64,000 bases of DNA from Arthrobacter sp. Leaf337 (GTDB taxonomy: Bacteria > Actinomycetota > Actinomycetes > Actinomycetales > Micrococcaceae), in contig NZ_LMPC01000029.1 in the NCBI RefSeq assembly GCF_001423745.1, positions 1 to 64,000 on the forward strand, read 5' to 3'. Below the pieces are notes generated by a model. The model had not been told where the DNA came from. It made no database searches and saw only the letters and a program-made list of their open reading frames with translations. Positions within the stretch are counted from its first letter, which is position 1, and each line of letters begins with the position of its first letter. This document shows, in pieces, positions 16,504 through 24,583 of this stretch. The position numbers and the translations under genes are program-made.

Positions 16504-19395
16504 TCACACCACCGTGGAGTAGGCAACCACTCCGCGGCGCACCAGGATGATGGCCTCCGAACAGAGCCGTGAGAGCCTCGGATCCAGGCCGGGGATCTTC
16601 GCCAGCTGGTCCAGGAGGTCGATGACCTGCTTGACCCACCGGACAAAGTCGCCGGCTGCCAGGTCCGTGCCGCTGAGGACCTCCTGGAGGTGCCTGCCCT
16701 TGGCCCACTTGAAGATGGGCCACACGAGCCCCAGCTCCGGCTCACCGGTCAACGGAAGCTTGTTCTCTTCCTCGGCATCTTCCAGCACAGACCATTCCCG
16801 AACGACGATGTCAACGGCGGTCTCCAGCGACACGCTGGGCATCCTGGGCCGCAGCCCGCGTTCCTCCCGCTTGGCCTGGAAAACCAGCACGCTCGCGAGT
16901 GCCGCCACTTCGGTGGCGTCAAGGTCGCTGAACGCACCCTGCCGGAGGGACTGGGAAATGAGGAGGTCCTTTTCGCCGTAGATACGGCGCAGCTTCTGGC
17001 CGTCGGCGTTGATGGTCACCCTTCCCGAATCGGACGTTTCGAGGTAGCCATAGCTGGAGAGAAGGTCGCAGACCCGGTCGAACGTCTTGGCGATGGTGTT
17101 TGTCCGGCCCTGGATTTCGCGGGCCAGTCCGTCCGTTTCGCGGCGGAGTTTCAACCAGCGCTCCGACCAGCGTGCGTGATCCTCGCGTTCACTGCAGCCG
17201 TGGCACGGATGGGACCGGAGCGCCAGCCGCAGTTCGGTAATCCGCTTCTCCTGGTCCGGCAGGGCAGCCGCCCTGCCGAAATCAGTGTTGCGGGTGTTTC
17301 CGGGCGCCGGGGGACGGTTTTCCCGGATGGCGTTGCGGACCGAAGCCGCCAGGTCTTTGCGCGACTTGGGGACCTTCGCGTTGAACGACTTGGGGATGCG
17401 GACCCGGGTCACCGGGGTGATGGGCCCTTCAAGGTCCTGGATGCCTATCCTGCGCAACTGGTTGTCCAGCGTCAGCACCGCGGGACGCGGCTCGCGGGAG
17501 TTGTGGTCTGAGCCGAGCACCACAGCCAGACCGGGCGCCCTGCCTGTCGGCACGTCCACCACGTCGCCGGGGAGTAGCCTGCTCAGGGAGTCCTCGGTAA
17601 TGGACTTGCGGGCCTTCGAAGTGCTGCGGGAGGCGGCGTTTTCCGTGTCCGAAAGTTCCCGCCGAAGCCGGGAGTACTCGGTGAAATCACCGAGATGGCA
17701 TGTCATGGATTTTTGGAAGCCGGCCAGGGACTCCTCCCTGCTCCGGACCTGCTTGGCCAGGCCCACCACGGAACGGTCCGCCTGGAACTGGGCGAAGGAG
17801 GACTCCAGGATTTCCCGGGCACGCGGCCTGCCGAACTGCGCCAGGAGGTTGATGCTCATGTTGTACGTGGGGCGAAAGCTCGAGTTCAGCGGGTAGGTGC
17901 GGCGGGACGCGAGGCCTGCCACTGCTGTGGGGTCCGTCCCGGGCTGCCAGAGCACCACGGCGTGGCCCTCGACATCGATGCCGCGGCGTCCGGCGCGGCC
18001 GGTGAGCTGGGTGTACTCGCCGGCGGTGATGCCAACGTGGGCTTCGCCGTTGAATTTGTCCAGCTTTTCGAGGACCACGGAACGTGCCGGCATGTTGACG
18101 CCCAGCGCCAGGGTTTCGGTGGCGAAGACCGCCTTGACCAGGCCTTCGACGAAGAGCTTCTCCACGACTTCCTTGAACGTCGGGAGCATCCCTGCATGGT
18201 GGGCTGCCAGACCCCGCAGGAGGCCGTCGCGCCAACTCCAGAATCCGAGTACGTCCAGATCGTCAGAGGGGATGTCCTGTGCCGCTTCGTCAACGCGGCT
18301 GGCTATGATCTGTTGTTCCCGCTCGGTAGTCAGCCACAAGCCGGCTGCGACGCACTGGGCCACTGCAGCATCGCAGCCGGCGCGGGAGAAGATGAAGGTA
18401 ATGGAGGGCAGCAGGTCCTGCCGGTCCAGGCTGGCGATGACCTGGGGGCGGCTGGCCTTGCGGACGGCACTCTGCTGGGCTGCCTGGGAGCGGTTGTCGC
18501 CGCGCTGGTTCTGCTGGCGACGCTGGCTGCGTCCGCCATGGCCGAAGCGGGCCCGTGAATTCATCTGGCTCTCGGTGCGTGCCATGGCCAGCAGGTCGGG
18601 GTTCACTTCAAACCCCCGTTCGAGGGCTACGTTGGCCGTCATGGCCGTTGCGCCGGGGTTCGCTTCCCCTTCGGGGGCAATCTCATCGAATGTCGTTTCG
18701 CCCGCGAAGAGGTCCACGATCTCCCGTCCCACCATGACGTGCTGCCAGAGCGGCACCGGCCGGTGCTCGGTAACGATCACGTCGGTGTGTCCGCGGACAG
18801 TGTCAAGCCAGGCGCCGAATTCCTCGGCATTGGAAACTGTGGCGCTCAGCGAAGCCACCTGGACTTCGCTCGGCAGGTGGATGATGACTTCTTCCCAGAC
18901 GGCGCCGCGGAACCGGTCAGCGAGGTAGTGGACCTCGTCCATGACCACGAAGCCGAGGTCGTCCAGGGTGTCTGAATCCGCGTAGAGCATGTTCCGCAGG
19001 ACTTCGGTTGTCATCACAACCACCGGGGCGTCGCCATTGAGGCTGGTATCGCCTGTCAGGAGTCCTACGTTTTCCGGGCCGTACTTGTCCGCCAGCTCCG
19101 AGTACTTCTGGTTGCTCAGCGCTTTGATCGGGGTGGTGTAGAAGGCTTTGAGCCCGCGCTGGAGTGCCAGATAGATGGCGAACTCCCCCACGATGGTCTT
19201 GCCGGCACCGGTGGGGGCCGCGACCAGCACTCCCCTGCCCTGTTGCAGGGATTTGCAGGCCTGGCGCTGGAAATCGTCGAGTTCGAAATCCAGCGTCCGG
19301 ACGAATGCGCCGAGGTAGGTGTTGGCTTCTGCGGTCCGTTCGGCACTGGCCCGATAGAGTTCGGATGGCGACTGTGGCCCGGTTGTGGAGGACAT
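16504..19395 (-). CDS. helY: Ski2-like DEAD/H-box RNA helicase HelY
   Basis: A 963-residue SF2 helicase with motif I AAPTGAGKT (about residues 59-67), motif II DEVH (153-156), motif III SLSATVSNAEEFG, and a C-terminal helicase half with NMPARSVV and QLTGRAGRRGIDVEG (motif VI). A Mtr4/Ski2-type C-terminal domain with a CHGCSEREDHARW segment follows. The length and the tatA-tatC-helY order match mycobacterial HelY (Rv2092c). It presumably unwinds structured RNA in turnover or processing; a direct link with the Tat system or proteasome is not known. Confidence 0.94.
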   Translation of the reverse strand: MSSTTGPQSPSELYRASAERTAEANTYLGAFVRTLDFELDDFQRQACKSLQQGRGVLVAAPTGAGKTIVGEFAIYLALQRGLKAFYTTPIKALSNQKYSELADKYGPENVGLLTGDTSLNGDAPVVVMTTEVLRNMLYADSDTLDDLGFVVMDEVHYLADRFRGAVWEEVIIHLPSEVQVASLSATVSNAEEFGAWLDTVRGHTDVIVTEHRPVPLWQHVMVGREIVDLFAGETTFDEIAPEGEANPGATAMTANVALERGFEVNPDLLAMARTESQMNSRARFGHGGRSQRRQQNQRGDNRSQAAQQSAVRKASRPQVIASLDRQDLLPSITFIFSRAGCDAAVAQCVAAGLWLTTEREQQIIASRVDEAAQDIPSDDLDVLGFWSWRDGLLRGLAAHHAGMLPTFKEVVEKLFVEGLVKAVFATETLALGVNMPARSVVLEKLDKFNGEAHVGITAGEYTQLTGRAGRRGIDVEGHAVVLWQPGTDPTAVAGLASRRTYPLNSSFRPTYNMSINLLAQFGRPRAREILESSFAQFQADRSVVGLAKQVRSREESLAGFQKSMTCHLGDFTEYSRLRRELSDTENAASRSTSKARKSITEDSLSRLLPGDVVDVPTGRAPGLAVVLGSDHNSREPRPAVLTLDNQLRRIGIQDLEGPITPVTRVRIPKSFNAKVPKSRKDLAASVRNAIRENRPPAPGNTRNTDFGRAAALPDQEKRITELRLALRSHPCHGCSEREDHARWSERWLKLRRETDGLAREIQGRTNTIAKTFDRVCDLLSSYGYLETSDSGRVTINADGQKLRRIYGEKDLLISQSLRQGAFSDLDATEVAALASVLVFQAKREERGLRPRMPSVSLETAVDIVVREWSVLEDAEEENKLPLTGEPELGLVWPIFKWAKGRHLQEVLSGTDLAAGDFVRWVKQVIDLLDQLAKIPGLDPRLSRLCSEAIILVRRGVVAYSTVV

Positions 19396-19419
19396 ACTTC
19401 CAGCCTAGTGGGCGAGGGG

Positions 19420-20256
19420 CTACAGTTTCCCCAGTTCCGACCCGGGCGTCGCGATGTCTGCCGTCGCGTCAGTTTCGGCGGCGATCTTCGCAGCCTTACG
19501 GTCCCGGCGCCGGTCGTTGAAGATACAGAGTCCGATGGCGGCGAAAAACAATGCAAGCAGCGGGCCTGCGAGCAGGAACATGGACAGTGCGTCCGCTCCC
19601 GGTGCCGCGACGGCGGCAAGCACGAAGACCAGGAAGACCGTGATGCGCCATGCTTTCAGGATGGTCTCGCCCCTGATAATGCCGGCCATATTGACGCCCA
19701 CCAGGACGACGGGGACGAGGAACGCGAGGCCAAGGAACAGGACCATGCGGGTGACGAAGTCGACATAGTCGCGGGCATCGATGAGGTTGGAGAACCCGGC
19801 AGGGGTGAACTGGGTCAGCGCGCGCACCACCTGCGGCGTCACCATCCAGCCAACCCAGACGCCGGCAAGGAAGAGCGGCACGGCTGCGGCCATGTAGCCG
19901 AGCGTGTAATGCCGTTCCTTCTTGGTAAGGCCGGGGGTAATGAAGGCCCACAGCTGGTAGATCCAGATGGGGCTCGAGATGACCGCGCCGATCAGCAGCG
20001 AAAGCTGCAGTTTGAAGTCAAACGGCGATGCAATGCTTGAGAAGTTCACCGAAGAGGTGCCGCCGGTTGTCTCGGCGATCCGATCGACGGGTTCCTTCAG
20101 GGCGCTCAAAACCGGGTCGTAGAGGATCCAGCCCCCGATGCCGCCGATGACAAGTCCGATGGCCGACTTAATGAGCCGGTTCTTGAGCTCCTTAAGGTGG
20201 TCCATCAGGGCCATCCGGCCCTCGGGGTTGGATTTACGGCCCTTCGTCAGTGCCAC
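19420..20256 (-). CDS. tatC: Twin-arginine translocase subunit TatC
   Basis: A 278-residue polytopic membrane protein with the TatC signature: EGRMALMDHLKELKNRLIKS at the cytoplasmic N-terminus, followed by membrane segments such as AIGLVIGGIGGWIL, LSLLIGAVISSPIWIYQLWAFITPGLTKKE, YMAAAVPLFLAGVWVG and MVLFLGLAFLVPVVLVG. TatC is the receptor for twin-arginine signal peptides in folded-protein export. It starts six bases after tatA. The C-terminal tail of about 40 residues is charged and poorly conserved. Confidence 0.97.
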   Translation of the reverse strand: MALTKGRKSNPEGRMALMDHLKELKNRLIKSAIGLVIGGIGGWILYDPVLSALKEPVDRIAETTGGTSSVNFSSIASPFDFKLQLSLLIGAVISSPIWIYQLWAFITPGLTKKERHYTLGYMAAAVPLFLAGVWVGWMVTPQVVRALTQFTPAGFSNLIDARDYVDFVTRMVLFLGLAFLVPVVLVGVNMAGIIRGETILKAWRITVFLVFVLAAVAAPGADALSMFLLAGPLLALFFAAIGLCIFNDRRRDRKAAKIAAETDATADIATPGSELGKL

Positions 20257-20262
20257 TTCAGG

Positions 20263-20559
20263 TCAAACGCGGTTCGACGGCGGAACGTCGGTGCCGTCGG
20301 CGCTGCCAGTGCCGCTGCCGGTGTCACCGTTTTGCGGCCGGGACTGCGGGTGGTTGACGATTTTGCCTTCAACCGGGTCCGTGCCGTCTTTGGCCTCGGG
20401 CTTGCCGTCGTTCTTCATTTCCTTGACCTCGGATTTAATGATCCGCATTGACTGGCCGAGGCTGCGGGCCATGGCCGGAAGCTTGGGGGCAGCAAAAAGA
20501 AGCAGAGCCACGATGATAATAATGACGATGGGCCAAGGGCCATCAAAGAGTCGTCCCAC
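20263..20559 (-). CDS. tatA: Twin-arginine translocase subunit TatA
   Basis: A 98-residue protein with one N-terminal membrane helix (PWPIVIIIIVALLLFAAPKLP), the hinge and amphipathic helix MARSLGQSMRIIKSEVKEM, and a disordered tail rich in Asp, Gly and Pro. TatA multimerises to form the pore used by TatC-bound substrates. Gene order tatA-tatC-helY is conserved in actinobacteria. Confidence 0.96.
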   Translation of the reverse strand: MGRLFDGPWPIVIIIIVALLLFAAPKLPAMARSLGQSMRIIKSEVKEMKNDGKPEAKDGTDPVEGKIVNHPQSRPQNGDTGSGTGSADGTDVPPSNRV

Positions 20560-20591
20560 TGGAAGTCCTTTCCTCGAAATACATCCTACGT

Positions 20592-20969
20592 CTAACCGAA
20601 ATCGATGTCGCGCAGCGCCTGGGGCTGGCCACGGTCCGCTTTGCGCTGAACCCGCCGGCGGCGGCGTTCATCCCTGCGGGAGGATTTGGACGTGAGGTAA
20701 TCATGTCTCATCTGCATCGGCGAGGCAAAAACCGCTGAACCGGCCAATGGGTGCCGTTCCGGGCCGTGCTCCCCGTCGGGCGTCTGGCCCAGCAACGGTG
20801 CTGGGTCGGTGAGGTTGGCGAGCGGTGCGCCGAACCGTTCACCGGCAGCACCCAGGTCCCTGGCCGTGGCCATGAACTGCCTGAACAGCCTTATTCCCAA
20901 CAGCACATAAAAGAGTAGGGAAACGGCTACGAGCGCTATCCAGATCAGGATCCAAGACCACCAAGGCAT
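20592..20969 (-). CDS. Small single-pass membrane protein between pafBC and tatA
   Basis: From the ATG at 20969, ten bases after the pafBC stop, the product is 125 residues: a clear membrane helix WWSWILIWIALVAVSLLFYVLL at the N-terminus, then a soluble part ending in a very basic stretch (SSRRDERRRRRVQRKADRG). The longer frame to 21125 overlaps pafBC and is rejected. I do not recognise a family. Its place in the operon suggests a conserved membrane accessory, but no function can be given. Confidence 0.75.
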   Translation of the reverse strand: MPWWSWILIWIALVAVSLLFYVLLGIRLFRQFMATARDLGAAGERFGAPLANLTDPAPLLGQTPDGEHGPERHPLAGSAVFASPMQMRHDYLTSKSSRRDERRRRRVQRKADRGQPQALRDIDFG

Positions 20970-20979
20970 GCTGAGTAGT

Positions 20980-22980
20980 CTAGCCGCCGTAGCGGGCCAG
21001 GGCCGCGCCGATCCAGTCACTGGCAGCCTCAGCCAGGCTGGCGGGCGCAAGGATACGGACGGCTCCGCCATGCTGGGCAACGAACGTCGGTAGCCACCCG
21101 GTGCTGCCGAACCTGATTTCGGCAAGGAGACCGCCGTTGGGAAGCGGAGCCGTCCGCTCCGAGTAGTAGTCGTCGGCGAGCCCGATGGCCTGCGGCGCCA
21201 GTTCCACGGTGACCAGAGTGTCGTCGTCGTTCGGGGTGAAGAGTTTCACCGGGAAACCCTCGGCGGGCTTTGCAGCTTCGGTCACGGGCCGGCCGTTCGG
21301 TTCCAGGCTCTCGATGCGGTCCAGGCGGAAGTTCCGGAGCCCCTGTGCGCTGTGGCAGTAGGCCTCGAAATACCAGGTGTTGTCCAGTGAATAGAGCCGC
21401 AGCGGGTCGACGTCCCGTTCGGACATGGCGTCGCGTTGCGCGGAGAAGTAGGCGAGGTGCAACTGCAGGCCGTCCGCGATGGCCTGCCGGATCGTCGAAA
21501 GGTATGCGGAATTAGCCGGGCCCACCTGGGGTCCGGCGATGGACGCTGCCTTCAGGCCCTCCTCGCCCGCCGCCGCCATCAGTTTCACCGTGACGGACTC
21601 CAGGGCGCTCCCCTCTGCGAGCTCGGGCAGGCCGTTGAGGGTCTCCAGGCCCGTCAGGAGAGCGCAGGCCTCGTCCACCGTGAAGCGGACCGGACGGTTG
21701 AGGTCAAGGTCCTGGGTGATGAAGACGTGGTCGTCTTCCCACTGGATGTCCAGGAGGTCATCCGGGTACCCCTCGGGCAGGCCGGAGCAGATCAGGATCC
21801 GCAGGTCGTCTTCCAGTTCCTTCCGGGTCACGCCGAAACTGGAAGCAACCTCGGTGATATGCAGGCCCTGGTTGTGGACCAGGAACGGCACCAGCTGAAG
21901 CATCCGCTTGAGCTGGTCCTCGGACGTTCGCTTACGCGGGCGCTTCGCCGGGGCAGCTTCCGAAAAGGCGATCGCGGGCGCCGGCGACGCTACGAAGTCC
22001 GCTGCAGCTTTCAGCCGCCTCCGGACTGCCGATACCAGTTCGGCCGGCGCGCGGACCACCACGTTGGGCCCGTAGGAGGCGAGTTCCTCACCCAGCACCT
22101 CAGCATCCCTGAAGGGGACGCTGAGCCGGTCCCACCCGGCGTCGGACGTCTCCAGCGGCGCGTCCAGCGGGATGTCTGCGGGGGCTTCGGTGGCGCGCTT
22201 GCGCAGGCCAAGCACCCTGCCTTCCGCCACGTCCACCACCGAGGACTGCACCGGCAGCTCGGGGAGGGAGTCCAGCTCCAGCCGGACGTTGAAGCCTTGC
22301 GGACGCGAGTAGTCGTCTTTCTCCTGGACGGCTACGGCGGACGTAAAGCGGGACAGGCGGAAGAAACGCTTCGCTTTACGGGCCCGGTCGAAGCCCACCA
22401 GGTACCACTGCCCGAAGCGGCTGCCCAGGCCCCAGGGCTCAACGGTCCGGGCTTCTTCACGGCCCGTGCTGCCGGCCAGGTAGGTGAAGCTGACGGGATG
22501 CTGGGCGTGCATCGCCCTGATGAGGTCCTCAAAGGCCTGGCCGGCGGGCTTGATCCGCGGCTGAACGCCGGCCGGCAGTTCGGCCTCCGTGAGGCCGCCG
22601 GCCGCCTGCAGCTTGCGCATGGCGTCCTGCGCTGCCGATCCGAGTGCGGCCTGCTCCCAGAGCTGCGCCGCCAGGATGAGCACCGTGCATTCGGCGGAGG
22701 TGAGGCTGACGTCGGGGAGCCGGTTGGACTCCTTGCCGATGCGGTAGCGCGTTGTGGCAGGATCATCCGAGCCCCAGCCCTGGTCCATCACTGTTTCGAC
22801 GTCGAAGCCGAACTGGCGGAGGTCGCTCTTGTCCCGCTCGAACATGCGGCCGAAGGCAACCTCGCTGCTGCTCGTGTCGTGGTACACCTTGTCGCGCAGT
22901 TCACTGCGTCGCAGGCCGTAGCGGGTGTTGAGGAGCGCGATGAGCAGGTTTAGGAGGCGTTCTGTACGTGAGGCGGACAC
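20980..22980 (-). CDS. pafBC: Fused PafBC: WYL-domain activator of the DNA-damage response
   Basis: This 666-residue protein is two PafB/PafC-like halves in one chain. The first starts with a winged-helix segment (RTERLLNLLIALLNTRYGLRRSELRDKVY) and a WYL domain around GSRFGQWYLVGFDRARKAKRFFRLSRF; the second begins near residue 340 (RKRTSEDQLKRMLQLVPFLVHNQGLHITEVASSFG) and has its WYL core at LRLYSLDNTWYFEAYCHSAQGLRNFRLDRIE. In mycobacteria PafB and PafC are separate proteins that together activate the LexA-independent mitomycin response; Arthrobacter species carry this fusion. WYL domains are thought to sense single-stranded DNA. Confidence 0.95.
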   Translation of the reverse strand: MSASRTERLLNLLIALLNTRYGLRRSELRDKVYHDTSSSEVAFGRMFERDKSDLRQFGFDVETVMDQGWGSDDPATTRYRIGKESNRLPDVSLTSAECTVLILAAQLWEQAALGSAAQDAMRKLQAAGGLTEAELPAGVQPRIKPAGQAFEDLIRAMHAQHPVSFTYLAGSTGREEARTVEPWGLGSRFGQWYLVGFDRARKAKRFFRLSRFTSAVAVQEKDDYSRPQGFNVRLELDSLPELPVQSSVVDVAEGRVLGLRKRATEAPADIPLDAPLETSDAGWDRLSVPFRDAEVLGEELASYGPNVVVRAPAELVSAVRRRLKAAADFVASPAPAIAFSEAAPAKRPRKRTSEDQLKRMLQLVPFLVHNQGLHITEVASSFGVTRKELEDDLRILICSGLPEGYPDDLLDIQWEDDHVFITQDLDLNRPVRFTVDEACALLTGLETLNGLPELAEGSALESVTVKLMAAAGEEGLKAASIAGPQVGPANSAYLSTIRQAIADGLQLHLAYFSAQRDAMSERDVDPLRLYSLDNTWYFEAYCHSAQGLRNFRLDRIESLEPNGRPVTEAAKPAEGFPVKLFTPNDDDTLVTVELAPQAIGLADDYYSERTAPLPNGGLLAEIRFGSTGWLPTFVAQHGGAVRILAPASLAEAASDWIGAALARYGG

Positions 22981-23034
22981 CTTGGCTACGTTACTAAAGC
23001 CGTTGCGCCTTAACCCCGAAAGCGCGGCAACAAA

Positions 23035-23050
23035 CGGAAATTTCCTTCCG
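23035..23050. promoter_or_regulatory. Palindromic motif upstream of pafBC
   Basis: CGGAA and TTCCG (23035-23039 and 23046-23050) flank a core that is itself palindromic, GGAAATTTCC at 23036-23045. It lies about 60 bp before the pafBC start, where an operator could act. No known protein site is matched. Confidence 0.3.
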
Positions 23051-23075
23051 ATTGTTACCGCGCTTCCTCAGGCGT

Positions 23076-23093
23076 GTCCGGCTGGCGCCGGAC
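23076..23093 (-). terminator. GC-rich hairpin between fkbp and pafBC
   Basis: GTCCGGC and GCCGGAC form a perfect 7-bp stem around a 4-nt loop, 11 bp beyond the stop of the small FKBP gene. There is no T-tract, so it may be an attenuator or a processing site rather than a full terminator. Confidence 0.35.
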
Positions 23094-23103
23094 CGTCGTC
23101 CGT

Positions 23104-23499
23104 TTAGCGGACTCCGACGAGGTCCACCACGAAGATCAGTGCTTCGTTGGGTCCGATCGCTCCGCCGGCGCCGCGGGAACCGTAGGCGAGCTCGGAGGGG
23201 ATCTCCAGGCGGCGGCGGCCGCCGACCTTCATGCCCAGCAGGCCCTGGTCCCAGCCCTGGATGACCTGGCCAACGCCAACGCGGAAGTCCAGCGGTGCAC
23301 CGCGGCCCCAAGACGCGTCGAATTCTTCGCCAGTGGACCAGGCGACTCCGACATAGTGGGTGGAGACGGTGTCGCCCGGCTTGGCCTCGGCTCCGTCGCC
23401 CTCGATGAGATCGGTGATCACCAGTTCGGTGGGGACATCCCCCTCGGGGAAGTCAATTTCCGGCTTCTGGCGGTCGAAATTGCGTTGTCCAAATGACAT
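23104..23499 (-). CDS. FKBP-type peptidyl-prolyl cis-trans isomerase, cytosolic
   Basis: The 131-residue protein is a single FKBP domain: ELVITDLIEGDGAEAKPGDTVSTHYVGV, FDASWGRGAPLDFRVGVGQVIQGWDQGL, MKVGGRRRLEIPSELAYG and EALIFVVDLVGV. The residues lining the rapamycin-binding pocket (Tyr, Phe-Asp, Trp) are in place. It has no signal peptide, so it should catalyse proline isomerisation in the cytosol. It lies 43 bp after the lipoprotein FKBP gene, within the pafA-pafBC interval. Confidence 0.94.
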   Translation of the reverse strand: MSFGQRNFDRQKPEIDFPEGDVPTELVITDLIEGDGAEAKPGDTVSTHYVGVAWSTGEEFDASWGRGAPLDFRVGVGQVIQGWDQGLLGMKVGGRRRLEIPSELAYGSRGAGGAIGPNEALIFVVDLVGVR

Positions 23500-23542
23500 G
23501 CTTGCTCCTTCTTAGTTTGGGTTGGCTTGGAGGTTGAGTGGC

Positions 23543-24472
23543 TTATTTGACGCCGAGGATATCGACGACGAACACGAGGTCGCCCTTGGCTTCGCCCTGT
23601 CCGGCATCACCGTAAGCAAGGTCCTTCGGAATCACGAGGAGGACCCGGGAGCCTACGTTCTTGCCGGCCAGGCCCTGCGTCCAGCCCTTGATGACGCCGG
23701 TCAGCGGGAAGCTGGCCTTTTCGCCGCGGTCAAAGCTGGAATCGAACTTCGTGCCCCCGTTCAGGGTGACACCCACGTAGTTGACGGTCAGGGTATCGGT
23801 TTCCTTGACCGCCGGGCCGGTCCCCTTGATGAGATCCTGGGACACCAGCTCAGTGGGTGCCTTCACACCGTCAACAGAGATCTCCGGGATTCCTTTGTCG
23901 TTTTCCTTGACGGTCGGGAGTCCGGCAGGCGGCGTGACCGTCTCACCCTCCGGCTTGTCCAGCACCTTAGGGGCGTCCTTGGCGGAGAGCACCTTCACAA
24001 CAAGCAGCTGCGTGGGGCCGGCCTCGGCGCCTTCCGCGGCGGCCTGGCCCGGCACGGCGAGGGCAAGCTGCGAGCCTATTTTGGCGCCCACAAACGCGTT
24101 GTAGATCACGGCGTTGCCGGTCTTGAGGGCGTCGTTCAGCTCAAGCGGCTCGGGGTCCTTGGCGAAGGTGTCCTCAAGGGTGCTGCCGTCCTTGCCGCTG
24201 ACGGCGAGAATCGAGATGTCGGCGATCTGGTTGGCCTTCAGGCGCTCTCCGTCACCCTCGGTGACCACCTTGACGGTGGGTTCCTTCACGTCCAGAGGCT
24301 TGTCGAATTCGACGCCGGGTGCCTTCTTGTCCCCGTTATCCGTAAGCTTCAGGGAGTCGAGCTTGGCGGTCTCGCCAGCAGACTGGCTGGTGGGCTCCGG
24401 GGCTGCAGGCGATCCGCCGCAGGCGGTGATAAGCAGCAGTCCGGGAATGAGAATTGCTAGTAGTCGGCGCAC
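23543..24472 (-). CDS. FKBP-type peptidyl-prolyl isomerase lipoprotein
   Basis: From the GTG at 24472 the product is 309 residues and begins with a short lipoprotein signal, RRLLAILIPGLLLITACGG, with lipobox LITAC. An earlier possible start at 24529 would put 19 polar residues before the signal and is rejected. The C-terminal 110 residues are an FKBP domain (LIKGTGPAVKETDTLTVNYVGV, PLTGVIKGWTQGLAGKNVG, VLLVIPKDLAYG); the first 180 residues look like a degenerate FKBP copy. It probably helps fold exported proteins at the outer face of the membrane. Confidence 0.92.
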   Translation of the reverse strand: MRRLLAILIPGLLLITACGGSPAAPEPTSQSAGETAKLDSLKLTDNGDKKAPGVEFDKPLDVKEPTVKVVTEGDGERLKANQIADISILAVSGKDGSTLEDTFAKDPEPLELNDALKTGNAVIYNAFVGAKIGSQLALAVPGQAAAEGAEAGPTQLLVVKVLSAKDAPKVLDKPEGETVTPPAGLPTVKENDKGIPEISVDGVKAPTELVSQDLIKGTGPAVKETDTLTVNYVGVTLNGGTKFDSSFDRGEKASFPLTGVIKGWTQGLAGKNVGSRVLLVIPKDLAYGDAGQGEAKGDLVFVVDILGVK

Positions 24473-24583
24473 GTAAGAACTTTCGTCGGGGCAAGATGGA
24501 TGCGATGCCGCGAGTGGTGCGCGCGGCAACGCAGTCGGGGCCGGATAAACGGCCCCATCCAGAATAGCCCCTGAAGCTGGGTA

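Noticed and set aside
16442..16723. N-terminal extension of the amidohydrolase
   Set aside because: It overlaps the end of helY; the ATG at 16441 has AGGAG and gives the usual start.
22332..22953. Long frames opposite pafBC on the plus strand (also seen opposite arc and malQ)
   Set aside because: High-GC codon bias produces long antisense frames; none has a domain or a ribosome site, and the minus-strand genes are certain.
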